A DNA stretch of 64,000 bases, taken from positions 1 through 64,000 of the forward strand of contig NZ_BTTW01000016.1 in NCBI RefSeq assembly GCF_036245865.1. Direction: 5' to 3'. The notes under the pieces are model-generated. The model saw only the letters and a program-made list of their open reading frames with translations, was not told where the DNA came from and did no database searches. Positions 36,390 through 44,663 of the stretch are shown in pieces (within the stretch, counting starts at the first letter, position 1; each line of letters begins with the position of its first letter). The translations under genes were made by a program, and so were the position numbers. Source of the stretch: Corallococcus caeni (lineage in GTDB: Bacteria > Myxococcota > Myxococcia > Myxococcales > Myxococcaceae).

Positions 36390-38057
36390 ATGAAGGCGAA
36401 CCGCTGGCTGTTGCTGGGGGCCCTGGGTGTGGCCCTCGGTGTCGTGGCTTGTAGCAGTGGAGAAATCGGCAAGCCGCCGGATAACAACCCGCCGGTCACC
36501 GTGGATGCCGGGACGGACGCGGGGCAGCCCCTCCCCGACGCGGGGCCCGGCTCCCAGTGCCTCAACGAGGGCACGGCGTGCAGCCGGGACTCCGGCGCCC
36601 AGTGCTGTACGGGCCTCTGTTCGGACACGGGTGTCTGTCCGGCCCCCAGTGCCCAGTGCACCGCCGCGGGCGCGGCCTGCACCAGCGGCATCGAGTGCTG
36701 CACGAACAGCTGCCTGGACGGCAAGTGCTCCACGCTGCAGTGCCTGGACGTGGGCAGCACGTGCGCCAGCGCGGAGGCGTGCTGCACGAAGCTCTGCGGC
36801 GCGGATGGCAAGTGCGCGGCGCTGCCCTCCAGCGGCACCAGCAGCTGCAAGGTTCCGGGCCAGGCCTGCACCGGCGCGGGGGACTGCTGCTCCAGCAACT
36901 GCCAGGGTGGGGTCTGTAAGCCGGCGTACTCGTGCCAGGCCAACGACGACCTGTGCATGAAGGGCGCGGACTGCTGCGGCGGTGTGTGCTCGCAGGAGAG
37001 CACGGGCACCCCGGGCCGCTGCGTGGCGGTCAGCGGTGGCGGCGCGGGCGGCTGCCTCCAGGACGGCAACCCGTGCTCGGGCTCCAGCACCTGCTGTTCG
37101 CGCACGTGCGTGGACCTGGGCTACGGGACCACCGTGTGCCAGCCGGTGGGCGGCTGCCGTCCCACGGGCGACTACTGCACCAGCGACGGCGTGTGCTGTG
37201 GCGGTGAGAAGGTGTCCAACGCGGTGGACTGCCGCGCGAGCCGCTGTGACAAGCCGAATGGCTGCAACCCGGTGGGCAACATCTGCGGCAGCGGCCAGCT
37301 GCCCGACGGCGGCATCATCGACGTGAACGCCCGCGAGGCCTGCTGCGACGGCCAGAAGGCCGTGTGCAAGGTGGACTCCGCCGGCGTGCCGCGCTGCTTC
37401 GGCGGCTGCCCCAACAACAACTGCCCGGCGGGCTGCCCCACGGGCTACACCGGCGAGGCGCCGTGCTGCATCGCGCAGGAACAGCAGTGCCAGTTCTCCG
37501 ACCAGTGCTGTGGCGGCGCGCGCTGCCTGCCCGGCGCGGATGGCGGCCTGACCTGCCAGAAGGTGACGTGCGATCCCGTGGGCACGACCTGTGACCCGCA
37601 GAACTCCAAGTGCTGCGCCGGGACCACCTGCTCCATCGTCTCCGAGTTCGCCTACGCCTGCCGTGCCGGGGCCGTGCCGGGTGGCGGTACCGACGGCGGT
37701 ACGGGCACCCAGGACGGCGGGACGGACGCGGGCACGTGCGCCGCGAACGGGAAGGCCTGTGGCTCGGGTGCCGCCTGCTGCTCCGGCATCTGCACCAATG
37801 GCACCTGCGCGGCCCCCAGCGCCTGTCAGCCCCAGGGCCAGGCCTGCACCTCGCCCGCGGACTGCTGCGTCGGGCTCGGCTGCAACATCCCGGGCGGGAG
37901 CGTCGTCGGCACCTGCGAGACAGGCTCGACGTGCTCCGCCGCCGGTCAGGCGTGCTCACCCACCAACCCGTGCTGCCCGCGGCTCAACTGCGAGACGGTC
38001 ACCGGGGAAGCCTGCACCGGGACGACGTCCTGCACGTGCAACGGCACCATCGGCTGA
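36390..38057 (+). CDS. Cysteine-rich repeat lipoprotein
   Basis: 555 residues. Lipoprotein signal MKANRWLLLGALGVALGVVAC. After a Pro/Asp-rich spacer the protein is made of many short repeats of the form C-x(6-8)-CC-x(3-6)-C-x(4)-C, e.g. CTGLCSDTGVC, CCTNSCLDGKC, CCTKLCGADGKC. This resembles dickkopf-type or disulfide-knot repeats. Tens of cysteines imply an extracytoplasmic, disulfide-bonded surface protein. A linker of Gly/Thr/Asp repeats (GGGTDGGTGTQDGGTDAG) separates the last units. The next lipoprotein gene starts 11 bp downstream. Confidence 0.82.
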   Translation: MKANRWLLLGALGVALGVVACSSGEIGKPPDNNPPVTVDAGTDAGQPLPDAGPGSQCLNEGTACSRDSGAQCCTGLCSDTGVCPAPSAQCTAAGAACTSGIECCTNSCLDGKCSTLQCLDVGSTCASAEACCTKLCGADGKCAALPSSGTSSCKVPGQACTGAGDCCSSNCQGGVCKPAYSCQANDDLCMKGADCCGGVCSQESTGTPGRCVAVSGGGAGGCLQDGNPCSGSSTCCSRTCVDLGYGTTVCQPVGGCRPTGDYCTSDGVCCGGEKVSNAVDCRASRCDKPNGCNPVGNICGSGQLPDGGIIDVNAREACCDGQKAVCKVDSAGVPRCFGGCPNNNCPAGCPTGYTGEAPCCIAQEQQCQFSDQCCGGARCLPGADGGLTCQKVTCDPVGTTCDPQNSKCCAGTTCSIVSEFAYACRAGAVPGGGTDGGTGTQDGGTDAGTCAANGKACGSGAACCSGICTNGTCAAPSACQPQGQACTSPADCCVGLGCNIPGGSVVGTCETGSTCSAAGQACSPTNPCCPRLNCETVTGEACTGTTSCTCNGTIG

Positions 38058-38068
38058 CAGGAGACACC

Positions 38069-38695
38069 ATGCTCACATCCCATCCGCGTACCCTGACCGC
38101 TGTCGTGTGTTCCCTCTTGCTGTCCCTGGGCCTCACGGCGTGCGGTGATGACGACATCAGCTCCGACGAGCAGGCCCGCCGCGCGTACCTCGGGCTCGAC
38201 AGGTCCGTGAGCAAGGCCTTGCAGCTGGGCTTCACCGGCTTCAACGCCGCGTCCAGCGCGAACATCCCGCCCCAGTCCACGACGGGCGACGCCTCCGGGA
38301 CCCTGCTCGTCAGCGGGCAGGTGGACCAGGGCAGCTCGGCCAACAAGGGCATGCGCCTGCGCATCGGCATGACCGGGTATTCCGACGGCGAGATCGTCGT
38401 GGGCGAGGACGAGGACCCGGTGGACCTCACCTACGCTTCGAGCACCGACACGACGACGCAGCCGGAGCTCACCCTCCAGCTGCGCGACATCCCGGACGGC
38501 CCCTTCAGCGGGACGCTGAAGGGGCCCTTCCAGATGACCGGGGACCTGGAGGGCAGCGTCACCCTGGACCTCACCCTCACGGGTGAAATCGAGGACGACG
38601 GCACCGGCCAGGTCCGCCGTACGCCGGGCAGCACCCACGTGACGGGCACCGCCACCTCCGGAGACGGCGTCTACACCGTCGACGTCACGCGGTAG
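38069..38695 (+). CDS. Lipoprotein of unknown function
   Basis: 208 residues. Signal with lipobox LTAC (GLTACGDDD); the acidic residues after Cys may affect sorting between membranes. The rest is polar and beta-rich with repeated Thr/Asp-rich strands and no cysteines, unlike its neighbour. CAGGAGACACC precedes the ATG at 38069, and the 11-bp gap to the cysteine-rich gene implies one operon. A strong hairpin follows at 38711. Confidence 0.78.
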   Translation: MLTSHPRTLTAVVCSLLLSLGLTACGDDDISSDEQARRAYLGLDRSVSKALQLGFTGFNAASSANIPPQSTTGDASGTLLVSGQVDQGSSANKGMRLRIGMTGYSDGEIVVGEDEDPVDLTYASSTDTTTQPELTLQLRDIPDGPFSGTLKGPFQMTGDLEGSVTLDLTLTGEIEDDGTGQVRRTPGSTHVTGTATSGDGVYTVDVTR

Positions 38696-38710
38696 CGCGG
38701 CGCGCTTCGC

Positions 38711-38732
38711 CCCCGGGAGGCAGCTCCCGGGG
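38711..38732 (+). terminator. Hairpin terminator after the lipoprotein pair
   Basis: CCCCGGGAG (38711-38719), a 4-nt loop, and CTCCCGGGG (38724-38732) form a perfect 9-bp stem 15 bp after the stop. No T tract. Confidence 0.7.
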
Positions 38733-38755
38733 ACGGAAGCCCGCTGGCTCCGTGC

Positions 38756-38802
38756 TTCGACATGTCGAACGGGCGTCGAACGAGGGGCTTCGACACGTCG
38801 AA
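38756..38802. promoter_or_regulatory. Twin TTCGAC..GTCGAA palindromes upstream of a small gene
   Basis: TTCGACATGTCGAA (38756-38769) is a perfect 14-bp palindrome. TTCGACACGTCGAA (38789-38802) matches it at 13 of 14 positions. A CGTCGAA half-site lies between them. Centre spacing is 33 bp, about three helical turns, consistent with cooperative binding of a dimeric regulator. The gene at 38939 starts 137 bp downstream. Confidence 0.55.
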
Positions 38803-38938
38803 GGGGGCGAAACAGGGCCTGGGACACGCGGTTCGAGGGGCCTGCACCCTGGCACGCCGCGTGTACTGGGTGGGTTCGTCGCGAGCGGCGCGAAGCCGCT
38901 CGGATCCAACCACCTCAGCGAAGCCCGGAGCGCCCCCC

Positions 38939-39316
38939 ATGGCCAGCATCAACACCTTCACGTCCACCAACTGCGGTTCTTCCATTGGCACGGCCACCGG
39001 CGGCCCGATGCTCCCCGGCTCCGCCCTGGTGTCGATCAACGGCAGCACGGATCTCTCGCAGTGCATCAAGGGCGACGGCGGCTCGTACGTGCAGAAGATC
39101 TCCATCGAGAGCTACGAGGGCGACGTCTACACCAACAAGATCGTCGTCACGGGTTGCGGCCCGTCTGGCATGGGCAACCGCTCCGACTTCACCTTCACCA
39201 TGTCCGGCGGCGAGGCCGTCACGCTCTCGATCGCGAGCACGTCGCTCGAGGACCACACGGTGAAGTGCAAGACGACCGGGCTCGTGCAGATCGGCTGGAA
39301 CCTGAAGGACCAGTAG
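38939..39316 (+). CDS. Small protein of unknown function
   Basis: 125 residues, start ATG at 38939 (an in-frame extension upstream would run through the palindromes and looks non-coding). No signal peptide. Rich in Ser, Thr, Gly and beta-formers with four cysteines (NCGSS, QCIKG, GCGPS, KCKTT); compact beta-sandwich appearance. I do not recognise the family. No Shine-Dalgarno is obvious. A strong hairpin follows. Confidence 0.65.
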   Translation: MASINTFTSTNCGSSIGTATGGPMLPGSALVSINGSTDLSQCIKGDGGSYVQKISIESYEGDVYTNKIVVTGCGPSGMGNRSDFTFTMSGGEAVTLSIASTSLEDHTVKCKTTGLVQIGWNLKDQ

Positions 39317-39333
39317 CCCCGCGGGAGACTCTT

Positions 39334-39374
39334 GGCGCTCCGGTGGTGGAGCAGGGCTGCACCGCCGGAGCGCC
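39334..39374. terminator. Hairpin between convergent genes
   Basis: GGCGCTCCGG (39334-39343) pairs perfectly with CCGGAGCGCC (39365-39374) around a 21-nt loop, between the stop at 39316 and the stop of the opposite gene at 39380. Confidence 0.7.
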
Positions 39375-39379
39375 AGGGA

Positions 39380-39721
39380 CTACTCGACGACGTACACCAG
39401 GCTCTCCCCCTGGTAGTAGGGGCGGTAGCGGACGCCGCCGCACTGCTGGTAGGTGACGCCGCCCGCTACCGTGGCCACGCATCCCGCGGGGAGCGCGGTG
39501 ACGGTGTGCGCGCCCGCTGGCACCGCCACCACGGCCGTGTTCGTGCCGCCGTAATAGGCGTCCTGACGGGCGGCCGTGCGTCGCGAGGTGCGCCGCGCCA
39601 CCCGGCGCGACGTGCCGTAGTACTGGGCCAGGGCCACCTGCGGGACCATCTCACCCAGGAAGAAGAGCCCCAGCAACAACGCCCCCGCCCGCTGGCGGGA
39701 CCTGCGCGCGTGCATCCTCAT
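39380..39721 (-). CDS. Small secreted protein, DUF6515-like
   Basis: 113 residues. Signal peptide (about residues 1-32, ending QVALA before QYYG), a basic Arg-rich segment, then a beta-rich end with LPAGCVATVAGGVTYQQCG and YYQGESLVYVVE. The Tyr-rich GVxYxPYYQG pattern recalls DUF6515-type proteins. The ATG (39719-39721) overlaps the TGA of the upstream gene (ATGA), so the two are translationally coupled and likely act together at the envelope. Confidence 0.72.
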   Translation of the reverse strand: MRMHARRSRQRAGALLLGLFFLGEMVPQVALAQYYGTSRRVARRTSRRTAARQDAYYGGTNTAVVAVPAGAHTVTALPAGCVATVAGGVTYQQCGGVRYRPYYQGESLVYVVE

Positions 39722-40563
39722 TTCGAGCCTCCTTGCTGCGCCCCGCCCTGCGAGTCGGGTGCGAGGAACGACAGGCGCACCGCATCGCGTGGCGGCGTGA
39801 ACTGGAATTGATCCGGGGTGAGCCGGGGCGACAGGTTCCAGTCGGACAGGCTCACCGAGTACTGCGGCGCTCCCGGCAGGTCCCGGGAGGTGATGACGTA
39901 CTTGCGCGGCAGGGGCCGGGGGCCGTCCTCGACCCACAACTCCCAGTCCACGCCGTCGCTGTTGCGGAACGCCAGGTGGTGCACGGGCACGCCGTCCACC
40001 ATGGAGCGGCCCAGGTAGCTCCCGGAGCACACGGCCTCGGTGAGGGCGGCGTAGGGGTTGCTGAGGAGGAGGTCCGACCCGGGCGGCTCCAGTCCCAGCC
40101 GCTGCGAGGCCATGTCCACCATGGCGTCCACGGTGGAGGGGGCGGGCGTCGTCGCATAGGCGTTGGCGCGCTCGCCGTGAAGCGTGAGCTGCCGGCCGTC
40201 GTAGAAGAGGTGAAGCTTCGCGAGGTCTCCGGTGCGGTCCACGCGGAGGCGGTTGGGCCGCTGCAGGCGCACGTCGCCCGCGCGCTGCATCTGGACCTTC
40301 TGCCCCGAGTCGAGCACCTCATCGAGCGTCCCCTCGGTGCGCACGGAGAACTCGCGCTGCGCGGCCAGGAAGTCGCTCATCTGGCGCAGGATGCGCTGGG
40401 CCTGGGGGTCGATTCGAGCGGCGGACTCGGTGGCCTTGGTTGACTCGGTGGATGCCTTCTCCTGCTGCGCCCCCCCGAGCAGGGGTGTCGCTCCCAGGAG
40501 AAGGGCGAGCAGGGGCCCGCACCACCTCTTCCTCGACCTTCCGCTGCTGCCTGTGTCTGTCAT
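39718..40563 (-). CDS. Periplasmic DUF2092-type (LolA-fold-like) protein
   Basis: 281 residues. Signal sequence (hydrophobic CGPLLALLLGATPLLGG). Core features of DUF2092: an early helix ILRQMSDFLAAQREFSV, then repeated antiparallel strands (VRLQRPNRLRVDRTGD; LHLFYDGRQLTLHG). This fold resembles LolA/LolB and may bind lipid or hydrophobic cargo. The last four bases overlap the start of the following gene on the same strand. Ends in a Gln/Gly-rich tail. Confidence 0.78.
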   Translation of the reverse strand: MTDTGSSGRSRKRWCGPLLALLLGATPLLGGAQQEKASTESTKATESAARIDPQAQRILRQMSDFLAAQREFSVRTEGTLDEVLDSGQKVQMQRAGDVRLQRPNRLRVDRTGDLAKLHLFYDGRQLTLHGERANAYATTPAPSTVDAMVDMASQRLGLEPPGSDLLLSNPYAALTEAVCSGSYLGRSMVDGVPVHHLAFRNSDGVDWELWVEDGPRPLPRKYVITSRDLPGAPQYSVSLSDWNLSPRLTPDQFQFTPPRDAVRLSFLAPDSQGGAQQGGSK

Positions 40564-40900
40564 GAGCCCCTCCTGTGTCGCGAGATACGCCCCGGCCGCC
40601 AGGAGGCTTGCGCCTCACGTTTTCGGTCGTTGCCCCTGGACGTTGGGGGTGTGGCCGCCGGGTACCAAGGCTCACCGGCTCGACCGCCGCGCCGTCTGGT
40701 GCCTCGCGGCAGGCCGCCGCGTTCCGGAGGAACGCACGGCTCCCTGGAGGCTCGGAGGCGCTTGACTCGCCGGACGACGCGATGCGGTGGAGGGCGCGGA
40801 ACGGACAATTGCAGCGCACCTTCACCGCGGCGGCCCGAAACGCCGCGGCGGTGTGAGAGGGATTGCGTCCGCCATGCGGGCGCGGCGACGCTGCGCCGCC
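40564..40900. other. Divergent intergenic gap without a convincing gene
   Basis: 337 bp between the DUF2092 gene and the dehydrogenase. Open frames exist on both strands but are Arg/Pro-rich, lack signal or domain features and have no suitable start context. No strong hairpin or palindrome stood out. It should hold two divergent promoters; none could be called. Confidence 0.5.
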
Positions 40901-41869
40901 ATGACGACCAGGCGACTGATGCGGGTGGGCGTGGTGGGTGGCGGAGCCATGGGGTGCGGCATCGCACTCGAGCTCGCCATCGCCGGCAGGCGGGTGGTGC
41001 TCTACAACACGCGTGCGGACAGCAGTGAGCGCGCGAGGGTGAAGCTGGAGCGCGACGCGGCCCTGCTGGTGGAGACAGGCTTGCTGACGCCGGCGCAACG
41101 GGAGGCGGCGCTCGGGCGCATCCGGCGCACGCTGGTGCTCGCGGAGGCCGCCACGGATCAGGACCTCGTCATCGAGTCCGTGCCCGAGGACCTCGCGCTC
41201 AAGCAGGAGGTCTTCCATCAACTGGACGGGCTCGCGGCGCCGGACACCGTGCTTGCGTCCAACACGACCGCGCTGAGCGTGACGGCGCTGGCCCGTGACT
41301 GCACCCGGCCAGAGCGCGTCCTCAGCGCGCACTACTACCTGCCAGCGCACCTGGTTCCCCTGGTGGATGTCATCCCCGGAGAGCGGACCTCCCCCGACGT
41401 CGTGGAGGCCGTGCGCCAGTGGCTCGAGGCGCTTGGCAAGACGCCGGTGGTGTACGCGAAGGACGTGCCGGGCGCGTCGGTGGGCCCGCGCTTGCTGCAG
41501 GCGCTCATCGGCGAGGGCATCCGGCTGGTGCAGGAGGGCGTGGCGACTCCGGAGATGGTGGACCGCGTGCTCACCCAGGGCATCGGAAGGCGCCTGGGCG
41601 TGTCCGGCGTCTTCGACCGGCTGGACCTGGCGGGGTTGGACCTGGTCACCGGCGTCATGCGCAACGCCGGGCGGCCGGTGCCACCGGTGCTCGCGCGCAA
41701 GGTGGAGCAGGGGGAGCTGGGGCTGAAGACGGGGCAGGGCTTCTACACCTGGACGCCGGACGCCACCGCCGCCTTCGAGGAGCGCGTCGCGCGCGGCCTC
41801 ATCACCCAGCTCCGCGAGGACCGGGCCGAGGGCCGCCTCCGCGCCCCCACGCCGGAGGCCACGGAATGA
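40901..41869 (+). CDS. 3-hydroxyacyl-CoA dehydrogenase family protein
   Basis: 322 residues. Rossmann motif GVVGGGAMGCGIALEL at the N-terminus, then VIESVPEDLALKQEVF and the SNTTALSVTALA strand holding the catalytic Ser/Asn. The His of the family's catalytic pair is in LSAHYYLPAHL. The C-terminal helical domain contains GFYTW. It oxidises or reduces a 3-hydroxyacyl or hydroxy-acid substrate with NAD. Start uncertain: ATG 40901 chosen; 40874 and 40919 are alternatives. Its TGA overlaps the ATG of the JAMM gene (ATGA), so they are translationally coupled. Confidence 0.87.
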   Translation: MTTRRLMRVGVVGGGAMGCGIALELAIAGRRVVLYNTRADSSERARVKLERDAALLVETGLLTPAQREAALGRIRRTLVLAEAATDQDLVIESVPEDLALKQEVFHQLDGLAAPDTVLASNTTALSVTALARDCTRPERVLSAHYYLPAHLVPLVDVIPGERTSPDVVEAVRQWLEALGKTPVVYAKDVPGASVGPRLLQALIGEGIRLVQEGVATPEMVDRVLTQGIGRRLGVSGVFDRLDLAGLDLVTGVMRNAGRPVPPVLARKVEQGELGLKTGQGFYTWTPDATAAFEERVARGLITQLREDRAEGRLRAPTPEATE

Positions 41870-42480
41870 GTCCGCGGCTCGTGCTGCTGGATCCGGGCGT
41901 GCTGTCGGACTTCCTCGCGGACGCCCAGCGCGAATACGCGGCCTGCACCCCGGAGCTGCCGCCCCGGAGCTGGGCCGTGTTGCTGGGGCGCTTCGTCGAG
42001 GACGGGATGCGGGTGGAGCGCCTCCGCTTCGCCACCAACATCCGTGAGACGGACGAGGCCGTGCTCCAGGAGTTCGACGCCGCCATCATCCCGCGCTTCG
42101 GGGCCTGCTACGCCAATGGCCGTCGCGGCTACTGGTGCGAGCCCCGGGAGCTGCTGCGCATCACCTCGGAGGCGGAGGCCGAGGGGCTGGAGGTGCTGGG
42201 CTCCATCCACCTGCACCCGGACTGGCACCGCATCGGTCCGCCCCACGAGCGCGGCCTGCGGGTGAGCCAGGAGCCCACGCCCATGGACCGGCACCTGTTC
42301 CAGGGCGCTGGCTGGCCGCTCAACATGATCCTCTACCTGGAGCGGCGGGAGGGGCGGCTCTACCACGCGCTCGGGGCCTGGGCGCCTCCGGACGCCGCCG
42401 CGCCCGACGCCGGCTGCCGCGCCCTGGGCCTGCACTTCGGCATGCCGGAGCTCCAGGGCAAGGCCTCCGGCGTGCGTTGA
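41866..42480 (+). CDS. JAMM/MPN (Mov34/PAD-1) domain protein
   Basis: 204 residues. The metal motif HLHPDWH (His115, His117) follows a beta strand and is followed by SQEPTPMDRHLF with Ser134 and Asp141, consistent with the HxH...S...D pattern of JAMM zinc isopeptidases. Prokaryotic relatives cleave ubiquitin-like or sulfur-carrier protein tails. No ubiquitin-like, E1 or E2 gene is visible nearby; instead it overlaps a dehydrogenase gene by 4 bp. Cytoplasmic. Substrate unknown. Confidence 0.78.
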   Translation: MSPRLVLLDPGVLSDFLADAQREYAACTPELPPRSWAVLLGRFVEDGMRVERLRFATNIRETDEAVLQEFDAAIIPRFGACYANGRRGYWCEPRELLRITSEAEAEGLEVLGSIHLHPDWHRIGPPHERGLRVSQEPTPMDRHLFQGAGWPLNMILYLERREGRLYHALGAWAPPDAAAPDAGCRALGLHFGMPELQGKASGVR

Positions 42481-42524
42481 CGCCCTGCTGGGCCCCGGGG
42501 CTCCCGCTCCTCTATATTTCGCGC

Positions 42525-44639
42525 ATGTACACCTGTCCCGCGTGCAAGGCGTTCACGAGTCCGTTTCCTGGGAAATGCGTGGACTGCAAGGCGACGCTCC
42601 AGCCGGCGCCGAAGCCTTCGGTGGAAGGCAACCCCTGGCTGCCCCGGCCCTCCATCGACGACAAGCAGAAGGACGGGGACCAGGAGCAGTTCAGCATCCT
42701 CTGGGCCGCGCACGAGTGCATCGTCACGGGCCGGGAGGTGGGGGCGGAGGGCTTCGAGACGGACCGGAAGCAGTTCGCGCGGGAGTCCCGGGCCCTGCCC
42801 ACGAAGACGAAGGAGGAGGTGGCGCTCAAGAAGGGCCGGGTCGAGCAGCTGCTCAAGGCGCTCACCCAGGCGCTGGGCGCGGAGCATGGCCAGTTCCTCA
42901 TCAACCTGGCGATGCTCGGGTACCGGACCTCCGGTGGCGGGCGGGCCCGCAAGGTGTCCAACCTGCTGCGGAGCCTGGAGGACGGGGAGGGCACGCCGGA
43001 CGTGTACCTGCGGCCCTTCGAGGACCCGCTCCCGTTCGTCATCCGGGGCCTGATGGGAATCATCCAGACCCGGGGGCTGGCGCTCGCGGGCAATCTGGAT
43101 CAGCTGGCCTTCCAGGAGGGTGCCTCCTCCGGGAAGTACGTCCCCCCGAGCCGCTTCACGGCGAGCTTCCCGCTGACGCTGACGCAGAGCCACGAATCCC
43201 CGCCGCTGCGCACGCTCAAAGAACCGCGGTTTCCCAGCGGAGGCAGCGACGCGCAGGACTCCCGCATCAAATACTCATACATGGGGTCGTTCGGGTTCTC
43301 CGAGCCGTCCTATACGTCGTGGAAGGCGGAGACGGACGGCCCCGAATACGACGGCACCCGTCTGTCATTGGGCGCGTACTCCCTGGATGAAACCTATCTC
43401 CTCCACCTGCTGGGGCTGCTGAGGCAGGCGCTGGCGAAGGAGTCGGAGCACCGCAAGGGCTACAAGGGATATGGGGGCGTCCGGATCCGCCACGTGGAGG
43501 CGCTGCTGGTGGTCGCGAAGAAGAGCGGCCACGCGCTGGCCATCGCGTGGGTCCGGCAGCTGGCGGAGGTCGCCAACGTGCTGGCCCATGCCGCGGGGAA
43601 GAAGGCGGGGCAGGAGGGCCAGGCGGGACTGGCGGCCTTCTTCCACTTCGTGCAGGGCCGCATCCACCGGCGGGCCATGAAGCTGGAAGTGCTGAAGGCC
43701 CGCCCTGGCGACCTCAGCGCCTTCGACCACATCTGGGTCTTGGAGTCCTCCCTGTGGGAGCTGGCCTTCATGGGCGCGACCTGCCTGTCCCTCACGGAGC
43801 TCCAGGACGCGCTGGGCTCGCTGCCGGAGCTGGCGAGCCACTGGAAGCCCTCGGTGGGGACCGACGAGACGGCGCTCCACGAGATCCTCCAGAACGTCCC
43901 CACGGGGCAGCTTCCCCAGGACTTCAACCGCATCTACGCGCCCACGGGTACGACCGCGGCGAAGTGCCTGAGTGAGGTCCTCCTGCGGATGAACTACCAG
44001 GTCCACGAGGTCACTCCGAGCCCGGACACCCTGGACCCCTTCGTTCCCTACTTCGAGTTCTACATGGGGGGCTTCCTCAACGCGCCCGACGTCCCCATGG
44101 CGGCGGTGGGCACGCAGGTCTGGGTGAACCTGTCGGACAGCCTGCACACGAAGCTGCTGAAGCCGGGGCTCCAGGCGCCGAACCCGGGCACGGTCATCGC
44201 CGGCCTGCTGGCGCAGTACGTAGCGGCCCTGGGCGTGGACGACACCCTCCCCATGCTGCTGGTGGTGGACTTCACCAAGTTCGGCGGGGAGATGCCGAAC
44301 AGCCACCTCTATCCCATCCTGGCGCAACTGGCCTGCGCGCTGGTCACGGACCATGGCGTCCAGCACGTGGTCTTCCTGCGCTCGAACCTGAAGTTCAACA
44401 CGGGGCCGCTGGACCGGTACCAGTCCGGAGAGATCCTCGTCTATCGCCAGGGACCGGGAAACCTCCTCGGGCGGCTGAGGACGCGGATGACGAACGCGTT
44501 CGTGGACGGCATGGTGAAGGTGGACATCGTGCAGGCCTGGGGCCTGGAGGGGGAGTACGTCCCTCTCATGAAGAAGGTGTACCTGCTGTCGGATGCCATC
44601 AGCTGCTGGCGCTGGGCGAGGTACGCGGCGGAGTGGTGA
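42525..44639 (+). CDS. Large orphan protein with N-terminal zinc ribbon
   Basis: 704 residues, start ATG 42525, 44 bp after the JAMM gene on the same strand. Residues 4-21 are a CxxC-x10-CxxC zinc ribbon (Cys4, 7, 18, 21). The remainder is soluble, mixed alpha/beta, without transmembrane segments or any motif I recognise; the C-terminal third has an alternating hydrophobic pattern (LPMLLVVDFTKFGGEMP, VVFLRSN) that could be a Rossmann-like or nuclease-like sheet. It may belong to the dehydrogenase-JAMM operon. Function unknown. Confidence 0.75.
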   Translation: MYTCPACKAFTSPFPGKCVDCKATLQPAPKPSVEGNPWLPRPSIDDKQKDGDQEQFSILWAAHECIVTGREVGAEGFETDRKQFARESRALPTKTKEEVALKKGRVEQLLKALTQALGAEHGQFLINLAMLGYRTSGGGRARKVSNLLRSLEDGEGTPDVYLRPFEDPLPFVIRGLMGIIQTRGLALAGNLDQLAFQEGASSGKYVPPSRFTASFPLTLTQSHESPPLRTLKEPRFPSGGSDAQDSRIKYSYMGSFGFSEPSYTSWKAETDGPEYDGTRLSLGAYSLDETYLLHLLGLLRQALAKESEHRKGYKGYGGVRIRHVEALLVVAKKSGHALAIAWVRQLAEVANVLAHAAGKKAGQEGQAGLAAFFHFVQGRIHRRAMKLEVLKARPGDLSAFDHIWVLESSLWELAFMGATCLSLTELQDALGSLPELASHWKPSVGTDETALHEILQNVPTGQLPQDFNRIYAPTGTTAAKCLSEVLLRMNYQVHEVTPSPDTLDPFVPYFEFYMGGFLNAPDVPMAAVGTQVWVNLSDSLHTKLLKPGLQAPNPGTVIAGLLAQYVAALGVDDTLPMLLVVDFTKFGGEMPNSHLYPILAQLACALVTDHGVQHVVFLRSNLKFNTGPLDRYQSGEILVYRQGPGNLLGRLRTRMTNAFVDGMVKVDIVQAWGLEGEYVPLMKKVYLLSDAISCWRWARYAAEW

Positions 44640-44663
44640 CCCCACCGCCGCCCACGCGCCAGC

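Noticed and set aside
36065-37105. Minus-strand 346-codon frame over the cysteine-rich lipoprotein
   Set aside because: Complement of the Cys/Gly repeats giving Gln/Pro/His-rich text; no domain or RBS.
40319-41350. Minus-strand frame across the 40564-40900 gap and the dehydrogenase gene
   Set aside because: Arg/Pro-rich, no start context, antisense to a clear Rossmann-fold gene.
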